From: Myxococcales bacterium
GTDB taxonomy: Bacteria > Myxococcota_A > Polyangia > Palsa-1104
Length of the DNA: 9,999 nt
Assembly: GCA_023248835.1 (NCBI GenBank)
Contig: JAHFDU010000131.1
Coordinates: 1-9,999 of the forward strand
Direction: 5' to 3'
Below the pieces are notes generated by a model, which worked only from the letters and a program-made list of their open reading frames with translations, did not search any database and was not told the origin of the DNA. Position 1 is the first letter of the stretch; each line of letters begins with the position of its first letter. This document shows positions 1 through 6,864 of this stretch, piece after piece. Position numbers and translations under genes: made by a program.

Positions 1-31
1 TTCGTTGATCCGGGCGGACTGAATCTGAGCA

Positions 32-787
32 TTAGCACCGCCACTTTTCGAGCGCGCGCTGCAGTCGTGGCCAATCGACGTTGTTCCAGTCGTCCCGAGA
101 TCGCAATTCGGTTTCGTCGAGCGCTAGAATCGACTGCATGGCGTCATCCATGATCGATCCGTTCGATTCCAGGAGTTCAATAAGCAGTGGTACGACACGC
201 GCGTCGCGGCGACGGCAGAGCCCTGCGATCGCCTCTGACTTGGTGTCAAGATCGTCGTCGCGGACACGAGCCAGCAGCGCATCTCGCGTCGCGCTTGAAT
301 CGACATCGGCGTTGGCAATGGCAAAGCAAGCCCAATCGCGTACCTTGGGCGATGGATCGCAGCTGAGGAGAATGAGTGTCTCAATCGTATGCGCGGCCGG
401 AAGTCCATGGAGAGAAGAGGCGACGGCGTAGCGCACCTCAGCATTGGTGTGGCGCCCGAGCGGCAATAGAGACGGAATGATTCGCTCGTCGTGGAGGTGG
501 CCCACGGCAATGACGAGAGATGCCACCACGCTAGGCTCCTGTTCTCGAGCGAGCGTCTCTGTGAGCACCGCCAAACTTTGGTCGGGAAATGCTCGTTTTG
601 GAATGCCAAGCTGTGCCAAGATCATAGCTGCGCGTGATCGCGACTGTGGCCGCTCCGATGACAACTTTGCCGCCGCCGCTTCGAAAATCTCTTTGGTGGC
701 GCGGTGGTGCAGCGCCCGTATCGCTTCCCAGCTCGCATCCTCTTCGCTCTCGAATGCGAGTTGAAGCAGTTCGGCGTCAGACGGCAT
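32..787 (-). CDS. HEAT-repeat protein, third gene of the E2-E1 alpha operon
   Basis: A 251-residue soluble protein with no signal peptide or membrane segment, so probably cytoplasmic. I see about four HEAT/PBS-lyase-like helical repeats spaced roughly 30 residues apart: around residues 84-98 (EPSVVASLVIAVGHL), 115-129 (NAEVRYAVASSLHGL), 144-158 (DPSPKVRDWACFAIA) and 179-193. Each has the typical small-residue/VR-x-x-A pattern. Such repeats form protein-binding solenoids; no enzymatic motif is visible. The start ATG overlaps the TAA stop of the E1 alpha gene by one base (TAATG), so translation is probably coupled, and no good Shine-Dalgarno is seen. The tight coupling suggests a job connected with the dehydrogenase complex, for example assembly or regulation, but that is inference. 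The family is clear; the function is unknown. Confidence 0.85.
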   Translation of the reverse strand: MPSDAELLQLAFESEEDASWEAIRALHHRATKEIFEAAAAKLSSERPQSRSRAAMILAQLGIPKRAFPDQSLAVLTETLAREQEPSVVASLVIAVGHLHDERIIPSLLPLGRHTNAEVRYAVASSLHGLPAAHTIETLILLSCDPSPKVRDWACFAIANADVDSSATRDALLARVRDDDLDTKSEAIAGLCRRRDARVVPLLIELLESNGSIMDDAMQSILALDETELRSRDDWNNVDWPRLQRALEKWRC

Positions 788-1920
788 TACTGGTGCACGC
801 CGCCGAGTTTTTGACGCGGCAAATTTGCGATTTCGGAAAATTGCTCTTCGAGGTGCGCCGGCACTTCGGCGAAAACGTCTTCGATGAGGGAATGAAGCGC
901 GGGCGGTGGCGCCGATTCTTCCTCGGCAACTGCCTGACGAACCTCGGCGTCAAGTTCTTCGTGCAGTGCTTGGTGGCCCTCCTCGGTAAGATGGCCTTGC
1001 GCTGCCAGATAGCGACGCAGTCTGTCGATCGGATCTTTTTTTCGCCAGGTTTCGGTCACTGATTCGTCGCGGTAGCGCGTCGGATCATCGGAAGAGGAGT
1101 GGGCGGAGACGCGATAGGTAAGCGCTTCAATCAGCGTCGGCCCATCGCCGCGGCGGGCGCGCTCAGCTGCCTCACCCACCGTGCGATAGACCGCGAAGAC
1201 GTCATTGCCGTCGACGCGAATGCCGGGAAAACCGTAGGCGTACGCTTTTACCGCGATGGTGGGCGAAACAGTTTGGGATTGGCTTGGGGTTGAGATTGCC
1301 CACTGATTGTTCTGACAAAAAAATACGCACGGCACTTTGTAGACGCCAGCAAAATTGGCGGCGACGTGAAAATCCTCCTCACTAGAGGCGCCATCGCCCA
1401 AACAGCCGAGTACCACTGTTTGGTCGCCGCGCAATTTTGCCGCCCATGCCATGCCGACGGCGTGCGGCAGCTGGGTGGCGATGCAAGACGACATGGTGAG
1501 GTAGCGCGCGGCGCGGGTGCCGGGATGGCAAGGCAGTTGACGCCCCTTTGCGACATCGTTGGCGTTGCCGAAAATCTGCGCGATGTACTGTCGCAGCGAC
1601 AGTCCGCGAAATAATGCCGCGCCGGCTTCGCGCAAGGCCGGCACGATGAAGTCTTGCGGCTCGAGTGCAGCGGCAGCACCGATGATCGCCGCCTCTTGAC
1701 CGCGCGCTTCGCCATAAAAGCCGATGCGGCCCTGACGCTGCAGTGCCAACAACCGCTCGTCCATCACCCGAATGAGCAGCATGCCGCGGTAGATGCGGAG
1801 CAGCGCCTGGACTGAGATCGAAGGCAGTTGCTCCTGATCGGCGATCGCGTTGTCGTCGAGAATTTGCAAAAGACCGAGCGCTGGATCGTTGTCCGACAGC
1901 GGCGCGATTTCGCCACGCAT
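787..1920 (-). CDS. bkdA1: branched-chain 2-oxo acid dehydrogenase E1 component, alpha subunit
   Basis: A 377-residue thiamine-diphosphate-dependent subunit that, with E1 beta, decarboxylates 2-oxo acids and acylates the lipoyl group of E2. The ThDP/Mg motif is complete: GDGASSEED begins at residue 175 and the closing NN is at 204-205 (FFCQNNQWAIS). GRQLPCHPG (127-134) carries the active-site-region His132. IRVDGNDVFAVY (about 234-245) and the loop HSSSDDPTRYR (274-284) match the E1 alpha phosphorylation-loop region. The loop and the C-terminal DVFAEVPAHLEEQ look closer to branched-chain (BCKDHA-like) than to pyruvate E1 alpha; a pyruvate or mixed substrate cannot be excluded. Length is normal for the family. 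The ATG lies 8 nt after the E2 stop (TAG at 1929-1931) with only a weak Shine-Dalgarno, so it is probably coupled to E2. The usual partner, E1 beta, is not adjacent on either side. Confidence 0.92.
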   Translation of the reverse strand: MRGEIAPLSDNDPALGLLQILDDNAIADQEQLPSISVQALLRIYRGMLLIRVMDERLLALQRQGRIGFYGEARGQEAAIIGAAAALEPQDFIVPALREAGAALFRGLSLRQYIAQIFGNANDVAKGRQLPCHPGTRAARYLTMSSCIATQLPHAVGMAWAAKLRGDQTVVLGCLGDGASSEEDFHVAANFAGVYKVPCVFFCQNNQWAISTPSQSQTVSPTIAVKAYAYGFPGIRVDGNDVFAVYRTVGEAAERARRGDGPTLIEALTYRVSAHSSSDDPTRYRDESVTETWRKKDPIDRLRRYLAAQGHLTEEGHQALHEELDAEVRQAVAEEESAPPPALHSLIEDVFAEVPAHLEEQFSEIANLPRQKLGGVHQ

Positions 1921-1928
1921 GAGTTGCT

Positions 1929-3152
1929 CTAAACCGAATCCAAGAACATCAGAGTGGGCTGTTCGAGCAGCGCAATCACGTGCGCCAGAAACTGCGCGCC
2001 TTCGTAGCCGTCGACGACGCGGTGGTCGAGCGAAATCGACAGATACATCATGTCGCGCACCACGATCTGGCCGTCGCGCACCACCGGGGTCTGACGTATT
2101 TTGTGCACGCCCAAGATTGCGACCTCGGGAAAGTTGATGATCGGCGTCGCCAGCACGCCGCCGAGTGTGCCGAGCGAAGAGATGGTGAAGGTCGATCCGG
2201 TGAGTTCGTCGCGCGTCGCCTTGCCGGTGCGGGTGCGTTCGGAGATCTCATCGATCGAGCGCGCCAAATCGTAGATCGACTTCTGATCGGCGTCCTTGAC
2301 CACCGGGACGATCAAGCCATCGGGTGCGGCGGTGGCGACACCGATGTGATAGCGCTTGCGCTGGATGATCTCTTGCGCCGCTTCGTCAAGCGTAGCGTTG
2401 ATCGCCGGAAATTTCTTGAGACCATCGCACACCGCTTTGACGATAAACGGCAAAAAAGAAAGTTTGACGCCGCGATCCTCAGCGCGCGCTTTGCTGTGTT
2501 TGCGCAATTGCATGAGCGCCGTGGCGTCGCACTCTTCGACGTAGGTGAAATGCGCCGCCGTTGATTTGGAGCGGTGCATGTTCTCGGCGATTTTTTTTCG
2601 CAAACCGCGAAACGGAATCCGAACATCGCCGACTTGCGGGATGCTCGGGGCCGGCCGCAGAGAAGCGGCGGCGGTCGCAGCGTGTCCATTCTTGGCGCCG
2701 CGGACATCTTCGGCGGTGATGCGGCCGTTGTCCCCGGTGGCGCGCACCGTCGACAAATCGACGCCCATGTCGCGCGCCAATTTGCGCGTCGCTGGTGTCG
2801 CCAATACTTTTTCGGATCCGCCGCTCGTCGTTGCCACCATGGTCGCAGCATGCACGGTGGGTGCACTGGCTGGGCGAGTCTCGACGCTGGGAGCGCTTTT
2901 GCTCGACGCCGCGCCGCTCTCTTCGATCACCACCATCACCTGTCCGACGGCGCAGATTTTTCCCGCCGGCGCCAAGATCTCGGCGACCCGCCCGGCTTTG
3001 GGCGACGGAATTTCCACCGTCGCTTTATCGGTCATCACCTCGACCATCGGCTGGTCTTCGCGCACGTTGTCGCCGGCGCTGACATGCCACTTGACCACTT
3101 CGCCCTCGACCACGCCCTCGCCGAGATCCGGAAGCCGAAATTCAAATCCCAT
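1929..3152 (-). CDS. bkdB: dihydrolipoamide acyltransferase (E2) of a branched-chain-type 2-oxo acid dehydrogenase complex
   Basis: A 407-residue E2 core protein that passes acyl groups from lipoyl-lysine to CoA. Domains in order: one lipoyl domain (residues 1-80) with Lys43 in VMTDKATVEIPSP; a Ser/Ala/Thr/Pro-rich linker; the peripheral subunit-binding domain (about 116-153, ATPATRKLARDMGVDLSTV, then TGDNGRITAEDV); a second linker; and the catalytic domain (about 175-407) ending in DHRVVDG with His377 and Asp381. The lipoyl domain and active-site segment look like BkdB-type branched-chain E2, though a pyruvate E2 role is possible. I chose the ATG at 3152 over the in-frame ATG at 3251 because AAGGAG sits 6 nt before it, the lipoyl domain starts right there (MGFEFRLPDLGEG), and the upstream extension overlaps the promoter. 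It is the first gene of the operon. Confidence 0.94.
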   Translation of the reverse strand: MGFEFRLPDLGEGVVEGEVVKWHVSAGDNVREDQPMVEVMTDKATVEIPSPKAGRVAEILAPAGKICAVGQVMVVIEESGAASSKSAPSVETRPASAPTVHAATMVATTSGGSEKVLATPATRKLARDMGVDLSTVRATGDNGRITAEDVRGAKNGHAATAAASLRPAPSIPQVGDVRIPFRGLRKKIAENMHRSKSTAAHFTYVEECDATALMQLRKHSKARAEDRGVKLSFLPFIVKAVCDGLKKFPAINATLDEAAQEIIQRKRYHIGVATAAPDGLIVPVVKDADQKSIYDLARSIDEISERTRTGKATRDELTGSTFTISSLGTLGGVLATPIINFPEVAILGVHKIRQTPVVRDGQIVVRDMMYLSISLDHRVVDGYEGAQFLAHVIALLEQPTLMFLDSV

Positions 3153-3158
3153 CGCCTG

Positions 3159-3164
3159 CTCCTT
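3159..3164 (-). promoter_or_regulatory. Shine-Dalgarno of the E2 gene (decides the start)
   Basis: AAGGAG on the minus strand, 6 nt before the ATG at 3152. It supports the 407-residue product over a version extended by 33 residues. Confidence 0.85.
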
Positions 3165-3186
3165 AGGTCGCCACAAAAGAGACGGC

Positions 3187-3195
3187 ATTATACCA
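3187..3195 (-). promoter_or_regulatory. extended -10 promoter of the E2-E1 alpha-HEAT operon
   Basis: The minus strand reads TGGTATAAT: a perfect -10 hexamer (TATAAT at 3187-3192) with the TGn extension of extended -10 promoters. No good -35 hexamer is found at 16-18 nt; the best nearby is TTGGCG with a 13-nt spacer, which is too short. An extended -10 can work without a strong -35. Transcription would start near 3180 and leave a leader of about 28 nt before the E2 ATG. Confidence 0.6.
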
Positions 3196-3493
3196 AGGAA
3201 TTGGTCGCCAAGCGGAGCTTTCGATGACCGCCTGGCGGTTTTGCTGGGCACGTGAACGTTGACCTGGTCACCTGACGTTGTCGTTCCTTGTCGGCGACGA
3301 CGGCGGCGACGATCAAAACCTCACCGGCACATGCGGGTCAGCATCCCGACTGAGTAGGTAATTTCTCACTTCATCTTTTCTATTGCCTTCGCCCCGTATT
3401 CTCGGTTAAGAGGCCGGCGGCTCTGAAAAGAGCTCGACGACCTTCTCAAAATCGCGCGATGGCGGGTTTCGATAGCGAAGGTTCATCTCAACT

Positions 3494-3498
3494 GGAGG
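3494..3498 (+). promoter_or_regulatory. Shine-Dalgarno of the 894-residue lipoprotein gene
   Basis: GGAGG with 5 nt to the ATG at 3504. It selects this start over the in-frame ATG at 3459, which would place 15 polar residues before the signal peptide. Confidence 0.85.
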
Positions 3499-3503
3499 TT
3501 CCA

Positions 3504-6188
3504 ATGCGTCCTTGGTCAGTCCCGGTGGTCTTTTTGTCCTTGTGCTCGCTCATGTTTGGCTGTGAAGGCGGGCACATCTCAACCGAGGGGGTTGACCTCG
3601 GAGTGGCGATCGAGACCGGCGATGGCGACATCAGCGCTGGCGACGGCGGCAGCGTTTCAGATGGTGCCGGCAAGCCAAACAGTGACGGGAGCAGCTGTCA
3701 GCACTGCACTTTGGGCGCCACCGAATGCGACGGCGCCAACGTTCGTACCTGTGTCGACAACGGAACTTGTATCGATTGGGGCGATCCGGTCTCTTGCGGG
3801 GGATTGGTCTGTTCCGGCGGCGCTTGCGTGGCCAAGTGCAGCGACCAATGCGCCCAAGGCGCGCAGACCTGCTCTGGCGACGGTTACCGTACCTGTATTC
3901 GCGCGGTCTCAGGCTGCCTTGACTGGTCGGCCGAGGTGACGGCGTGCGCAGCCGACACCTCCTGTTCCGGCGGAATTTGTGTCGCCACCTGCGTCAATCG
4001 CTGTCACGACGGCGATCAGCAGTGCTCAGGCGCGAGTTTACAGACCTGCGGACTACACGGAAGCTGCTACGACTGGTCCGATCCGGTGCCCTGCGCGATG
4101 GGGCAAACCTGCACTCGCGGCGCCTGTGCTACGACTTGCACCGACGCCTGCACCCTAGGCAGCAAACGCTGTGCCGGAGCGAGCAACGATTCATTGCAAA
4201 CCTGCGCGCGTCAACCCTCGGGGTGCCTCGATTGGAATCCGGCACAAGCCTGCGATTCGGGCGTTTGCTCGGCCAGCGCGTGCGTACCCTGCACCGACGG
4301 CCAGAAACGCTGCGGCGGCGCCGGAGCGGTGGAGCAGTGCTCCGGCGGCCTGTGGGGACAGGTGGCTTCGTGCGCGTTCGGCTGCAGCATGGGCGCTTGC
4401 ACCGATATGGTGAGCTGCACGGCTGGCGCTCACCAGTGTAACGGCAACACGGTCGAGATTTGCAACTCGTCGGGCACCGCTTGGCTCTATGCGGCGACCT
4501 GCACGCAGAGCTGCTCGAGCGGCCTGTGCACCGGCGCTTGCACCGCTGCATCGAAGCGCTGCAACGGCGGCAAAGTGGAAAAGTGCTCCGACGACGGCAC
4601 CAGCTGGAGCGTCACCGACACCTGCGCCAATGGCTGCGACGACACTACCGCGCAGTGCGCGCTGGCGTCGCTCGACATCACCATGGACACCACGCTCGAC
4701 GGCGAAGTGATCGTCAATGGCCCGGTGGTGGTGCATCAGGGCGCGACAGTGAACTCGCCCACCGGCAATCTGCGGATTCGCGCCACCTCGATCACGGTCC
4801 AGCTCGGCGCCTCGATTGTCGTCGATCCGACTGGCAAGACGCTCGGCGGTAAAGGGCCCGATTATGGGGGGGGCGAGCACCGTTACTCTGGCGCGGGTGG
4901 TGGCTATGGAACCTCTGGTGACGATGTCGGCTGCTACTACGGTTTCAACTACATGTGCTTCGGTGGGTCAGCCTTTGGCGCTACCAACGACGCGATCATT
5001 TCCGCTGGAAGTCCCGGGGGAGCAAACGGGGTAAATCCAGGTGGGCTTGGTGGCGGCGTACTGTCTCTCATTGCACCGACGATCAACATGGCCGGTCAGC
5101 TCTCCGCCAAGGGTGCGCCCGGCAGCAGTGCCAACAGCACCGGCAGTGGCTCGGGCGGCGGTATTCTTATCGCTGGAGATCACGTCACCGTCACCGGCGC
5201 AATTTCGGTCACCGGTGGCAATGTGACGCCGAGGGGGGGGATAGGTCGGGTCAAGATTCTTTACGGCAGCGATCATGTCACAAGCGGCATGATCAGCGGC
5301 GTAGACACCATCGGAATCTTGCCGCCGCTGACCATCACCTCGTCGAGCCATCCCGATCCAAATGCGATCTACAACGACGACTTTGGCGCGCTGGCGGTGA
5401 CTTGGAATCAGCCCTTCTCGTCACGTCAGGGCTATTATCAAGTGATCAACAAGACCGCCTCGTTCGTGCCCACCGCCGCCAATGGCCAATTTGTGGCCAA
5501 CGAACTATTGTCGATCGATCGCAGCAAGGTAAGCGCAGGGAAGAACTATTTCCACCTGGCCGCCGTCGATGCCGCGTCGGCGGTTGGCACCGTCGAGAAC
5601 AACTTCCAGGTGCAGATCAATACGACGCCGCCGGGCATCACTTCGATGAGCCATCCCGTGCAAGCGACCTGGAGCAGCAACCAGAACGTGCACTACGAAT
5701 GGACCTTTCCGACCGCCGATAGCAACTTGCAAGGTGGTTACTATGTGCTTGATCACTTTGGCAACACCATTCCAACCAAGAGCGCGACCTTTTTACCGAT
5801 TTCGCAAAAGCAGCTGCTGCGTTCTGGCCTCAGCGACGGTATCTGGGTGTTTCACCTGGTGTCGATGGATCAGAAGGGCTATCTCACCAAGCAGGCCTCG
5901 CACTACCAGGTACACATCGGGAGTGACCCGGGGGCCGGCAACATCCTGGGCCAGATTGTAAACACTTCGTCGCAAGCGGTGGTGAACGCCAAAGTGACGC
6001 TCAATCGCGGTCTCATCAGCGACCAGGTGAGCGACACCAATGGCAACTACAGCTATGCAACAAAGACGGTGCCGGCCGGCACCTGGGAGCTCACCGTTTC
6101 GGCGCCCGGTTACACCGCTCAGACCCAGATGGTCACGGTTGCTGCCAATAGTTCGACCACCGTCAATTTTACTCTCAATCGTCCCTAA
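3504..6188 (+). CDS. large predicted surface lipoprotein with seven Cys-rich repeats, Gly-rich beta region, Ig/Fn3-like repeats and a carboxypeptidase-regulatory-like end
   Basis: An 894-residue exported protein. Residues 1-20 form a signal peptide ending in LMFGC, a somewhat atypical lipobox with Cys20 as the likely lipidated residue. An Asp/Gly/Ser-rich linker follows (21-64). Residues 65-385 carry 50 cysteines in seven tandem units. About 390-600 is a beta-strand-rich region of short repeats with a very Gly-rich centre (449-580). About 608-708 and 711-808 are two related domains opening ITSSSHPDPN and ITSMSHPV, each with GYY and a late FHL motif, resembling fibronectin/Ig-like adhesive modules. 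About 812-894 looks like a carboxypeptidase-regulatory-like beta-sandwich (ILGQIVN, SDTNGNYSY, VPAGTWELTVSAPGY). No catalytic motif is seen. Cys-rich proteins of this type are common in Myxococcota; roles in adhesion or envelope structure are guesses. Confidence 0.88.
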   Translation: MRPWSVPVVFLSLCSLMFGCEGGHISTEGVDLGVAIETGDGDISAGDGGSVSDGAGKPNSDGSSCQHCTLGATECDGANVRTCVDNGTCIDWGDPVSCGGLVCSGGACVAKCSDQCAQGAQTCSGDGYRTCIRAVSGCLDWSAEVTACAADTSCSGGICVATCVNRCHDGDQQCSGASLQTCGLHGSCYDWSDPVPCAMGQTCTRGACATTCTDACTLGSKRCAGASNDSLQTCARQPSGCLDWNPAQACDSGVCSASACVPCTDGQKRCGGAGAVEQCSGGLWGQVASCAFGCSMGACTDMVSCTAGAHQCNGNTVEICNSSGTAWLYAATCTQSCSSGLCTGACTAASKRCNGGKVEKCSDDGTSWSVTDTCANGCDDTTAQCALASLDITMDTTLDGEVIVNGPVVVHQGATVNSPTGNLRIRATSITVQLGASIVVDPTGKTLGGKGPDYGGGEHRYSGAGGGYGTSGDDVGCYYGFNYMCFGGSAFGATNDAIISAGSPGGANGVNPGGLGGGVLSLIAPTINMAGQLSAKGAPGSSANSTGSGSGGGILIAGDHVTVTGAISVTGGNVTPRGGIGRVKILYGSDHVTSGMISGVDTIGILPPLTITSSSHPDPNAIYNDDFGALAVTWNQPFSSRQGYYQVINKTASFVPTAANGQFVANELLSIDRSKVSAGKNYFHLAAVDAASAVGTVENNFQVQINTTPPGITSMSHPVQATWSSNQNVHYEWTFPTADSNLQGGYYVLDHFGNTIPTKSATFLPISQKQLLRSGLSDGIWVFHLVSMDQKGYLTKQASHYQVHIGSDPGAGNILGQIVNTSSQAVVNAKVTLNRGLISDQVSDTNGNYSYATKTVPAGTWELTVSAPGYTAQTQMVTVAANSSTTVNFTLNRP
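3705..4658 (+). repeat. seven tandem Cys-rich protein repeats (two subtypes)
   Basis: Units start at Cys68, 116, 167, 216, 263, 305 and 346 of the lipoprotein. Most begin C-x6-C (for example CTLGATEC, CTDGQKRC); the fourth and seventh both read CT..SKRC. Units 1-4 (about 47-51 residues) also carry a C-[LIY]-D-W motif (CIDW, CLDW, CYDW, CLDW). Units 5-7 (about 40-42 residues) lack it. The repeats are clear in protein but diverged in DNA, so they are old rather than recent copies. Confidence 0.85.
4866..4873 (+). repeat. homopolymer tract of eight G within the lipoprotein gene
   Basis: Eight consecutive G encode part of the Gly run after Tyr454. Slippage by one base would shift the frame of the last half of the protein. 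Confidence 0.9.
5233..5240 (+). repeat. second homopolymer tract of eight G within the lipoprotein gene
   Basis: Eight consecutive G at the Arg-Gly-Gly codons near residues 577-579, followed by a rare-looking ATA codon. It has the same length as the tract at 4866. Confidence 0.9.
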
Positions 6189-6292
6189 ACATGGGCCGCG
6201 CGCGACGCCTCGTCAGCGATTTCTCGCTTGAGTGGAACCTACCGATCGCTTACCTTTCGCCGGTCTAAACCAGCTCGGAAGGTTGAAGAAAA

Positions 6293-6829
6293 ATGGCTCG
6301 CTTACTTTTCGTTTGTTTTTCACTCGCTGCCTGTTCCGATTCGCGACCGGCGCCGCTGACCGGTGATGCCGCCATCGACATGACGCCGACCTGTCCGATG
6401 TCCTCGACGCTGAAAGTGACGCTCGATGGCACGGCGCAGCCCGAACAGCTGGTGAGCCCAGTGCTCACCGTTCATTCGATCACGCTCAAGCAGCCGCCGC
6501 CGGGATACGTGTTGATGCTGACGTTGCCGGATGATCTGACATCGCCGATCAATTTTCCGAGCCCGAAAGAGGATTTGACGTTTGGCTATCTCAAGACCTC
6601 GCTGCCCGTCGGTCAAATCGTTCTGAAAACCAAGCTCGACACCGCGGAAAACGTTTTCGTGCCGACGGTGGCGGGAACGTTGTCGCTGGTCCACCTCGGC
6701 GGATTGGTGGGCGACAATCGCTGCGGCGCGCTCGACCTGACGCTGACTTGGAGCGACACCGATCCCGATCATCCGCACGCCACTCGCCTCGAAGGCGGAT
6801 TTACCGCAAAAGTCGACGCCGACCCATAG
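6293..6829 (+). CDS. small predicted lipoprotein of unknown function
   Basis: A 178-residue protein starting with a short signal peptide and a good lipobox, SLAAC, with Cys14 as the lipidation site and Ser at +2, which favours outer-membrane sorting under the E. coli rule. After a short linker (GDAAIDMTPT) the body is rich in predicted beta strands (LKVTLDG, SPVLTVHSITL, GYVLMLTLPDD, GTLSLVHLGG, GALDLTLTW) and has two more cysteines, Cys34 and Cys144, that could form a disulfide. I do not recognise a named domain. The start has GGAAGG about 10 nt and GAAG about 4 nt upstream. A weak TTGAGT-17 nt-TACCTT pair at 6228-6256 is a possible promoter. It follows the large lipoprotein by 104 nt on the same strand, so a shared envelope role is possible but unproven. 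Confidence 0.75.
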   Translation: MARLLFVCFSLAACSDSRPAPLTGDAAIDMTPTCPMSSTLKVTLDGTAQPEQLVSPVLTVHSITLKQPPPGYVLMLTLPDDLTSPINFPSPKEDLTFGYLKTSLPVGQIVLKTKLDTAENVFVPTVAGTLSLVHLGGLVGDNRCGALDLTLTWSDTDPDHPHATRLEGGFTAKVDADP

Positions 6830-6864
6830 AGCAGTGCTTGCGTTCGCGCTAGCAATCGATCAAC

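Larger units (their letters stand above)
3153..3503. other. divergent intergenic region of 351 bases
   Basis: This region separates the leftward E2 operon from the rightward lipoprotein gene. The left part holds the E2 Shine-Dalgarno and the extended -10. At 3227-3239 is a short inverted repeat (ACCGCC/GGCGGT, one-base loop) followed by TTTT. At 3260-3270 is an odd palindrome, TGACC-T-GGTCA, with a CACGTG just before it at 3249-3254; these could be operator-like sites. At 3409-3424 an imperfect hairpin (AGAG..CC/GG..CTCT) lies in the probable leader of the lipoprotein gene. I find no convincing plus-strand -35/-10 pair, no RNA gene, and no credible small gene. Confidence 0.5.

Noticed and set aside
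3153..3251. N-terminal extension of E2 to the ATG at 3251
   Set aside because: The lipoyl domain starts at the ATG at 3152, which has AAGGAG at 6 nt; the extension covers the extended -10 promoter.
2545..3255. Plus-strand open frame of 236 codons opposite the E2 gene
   Set aside because: It is a shadow of the E2 frame in GC-rich DNA; it shows no domain and E2 itself is certain.
3459..3503. Upstream ATG at 3459 for the large lipoprotein
   Set aside because: It would bury the signal peptide behind 15 polar residues; the ATG at 3504 has GGAGG at 5 nt.
3705..4658. CRISPR array or recent DNA tandem repeat
   Set aside because: The repetition is at protein level only; unit lengths vary and the DNA is diverged, and no CRISPR-type spacing is present.
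4191..4880. Minus-strand open frame of 229 codons opposite the Cys-rich repeats
   Set aside because: It is an Ala/Arg-rich shadow caused by the repeated Cys/Gly codons; the plus-strand frame has a signal peptide and ordered repeats.
6215..6228. Inverted repeat AGCGA-TTTC-TCGCT after the large lipoprotein gene, as a terminator
   Set aside because: The stem is only 5 bp and no T-run follows; it may be chance.
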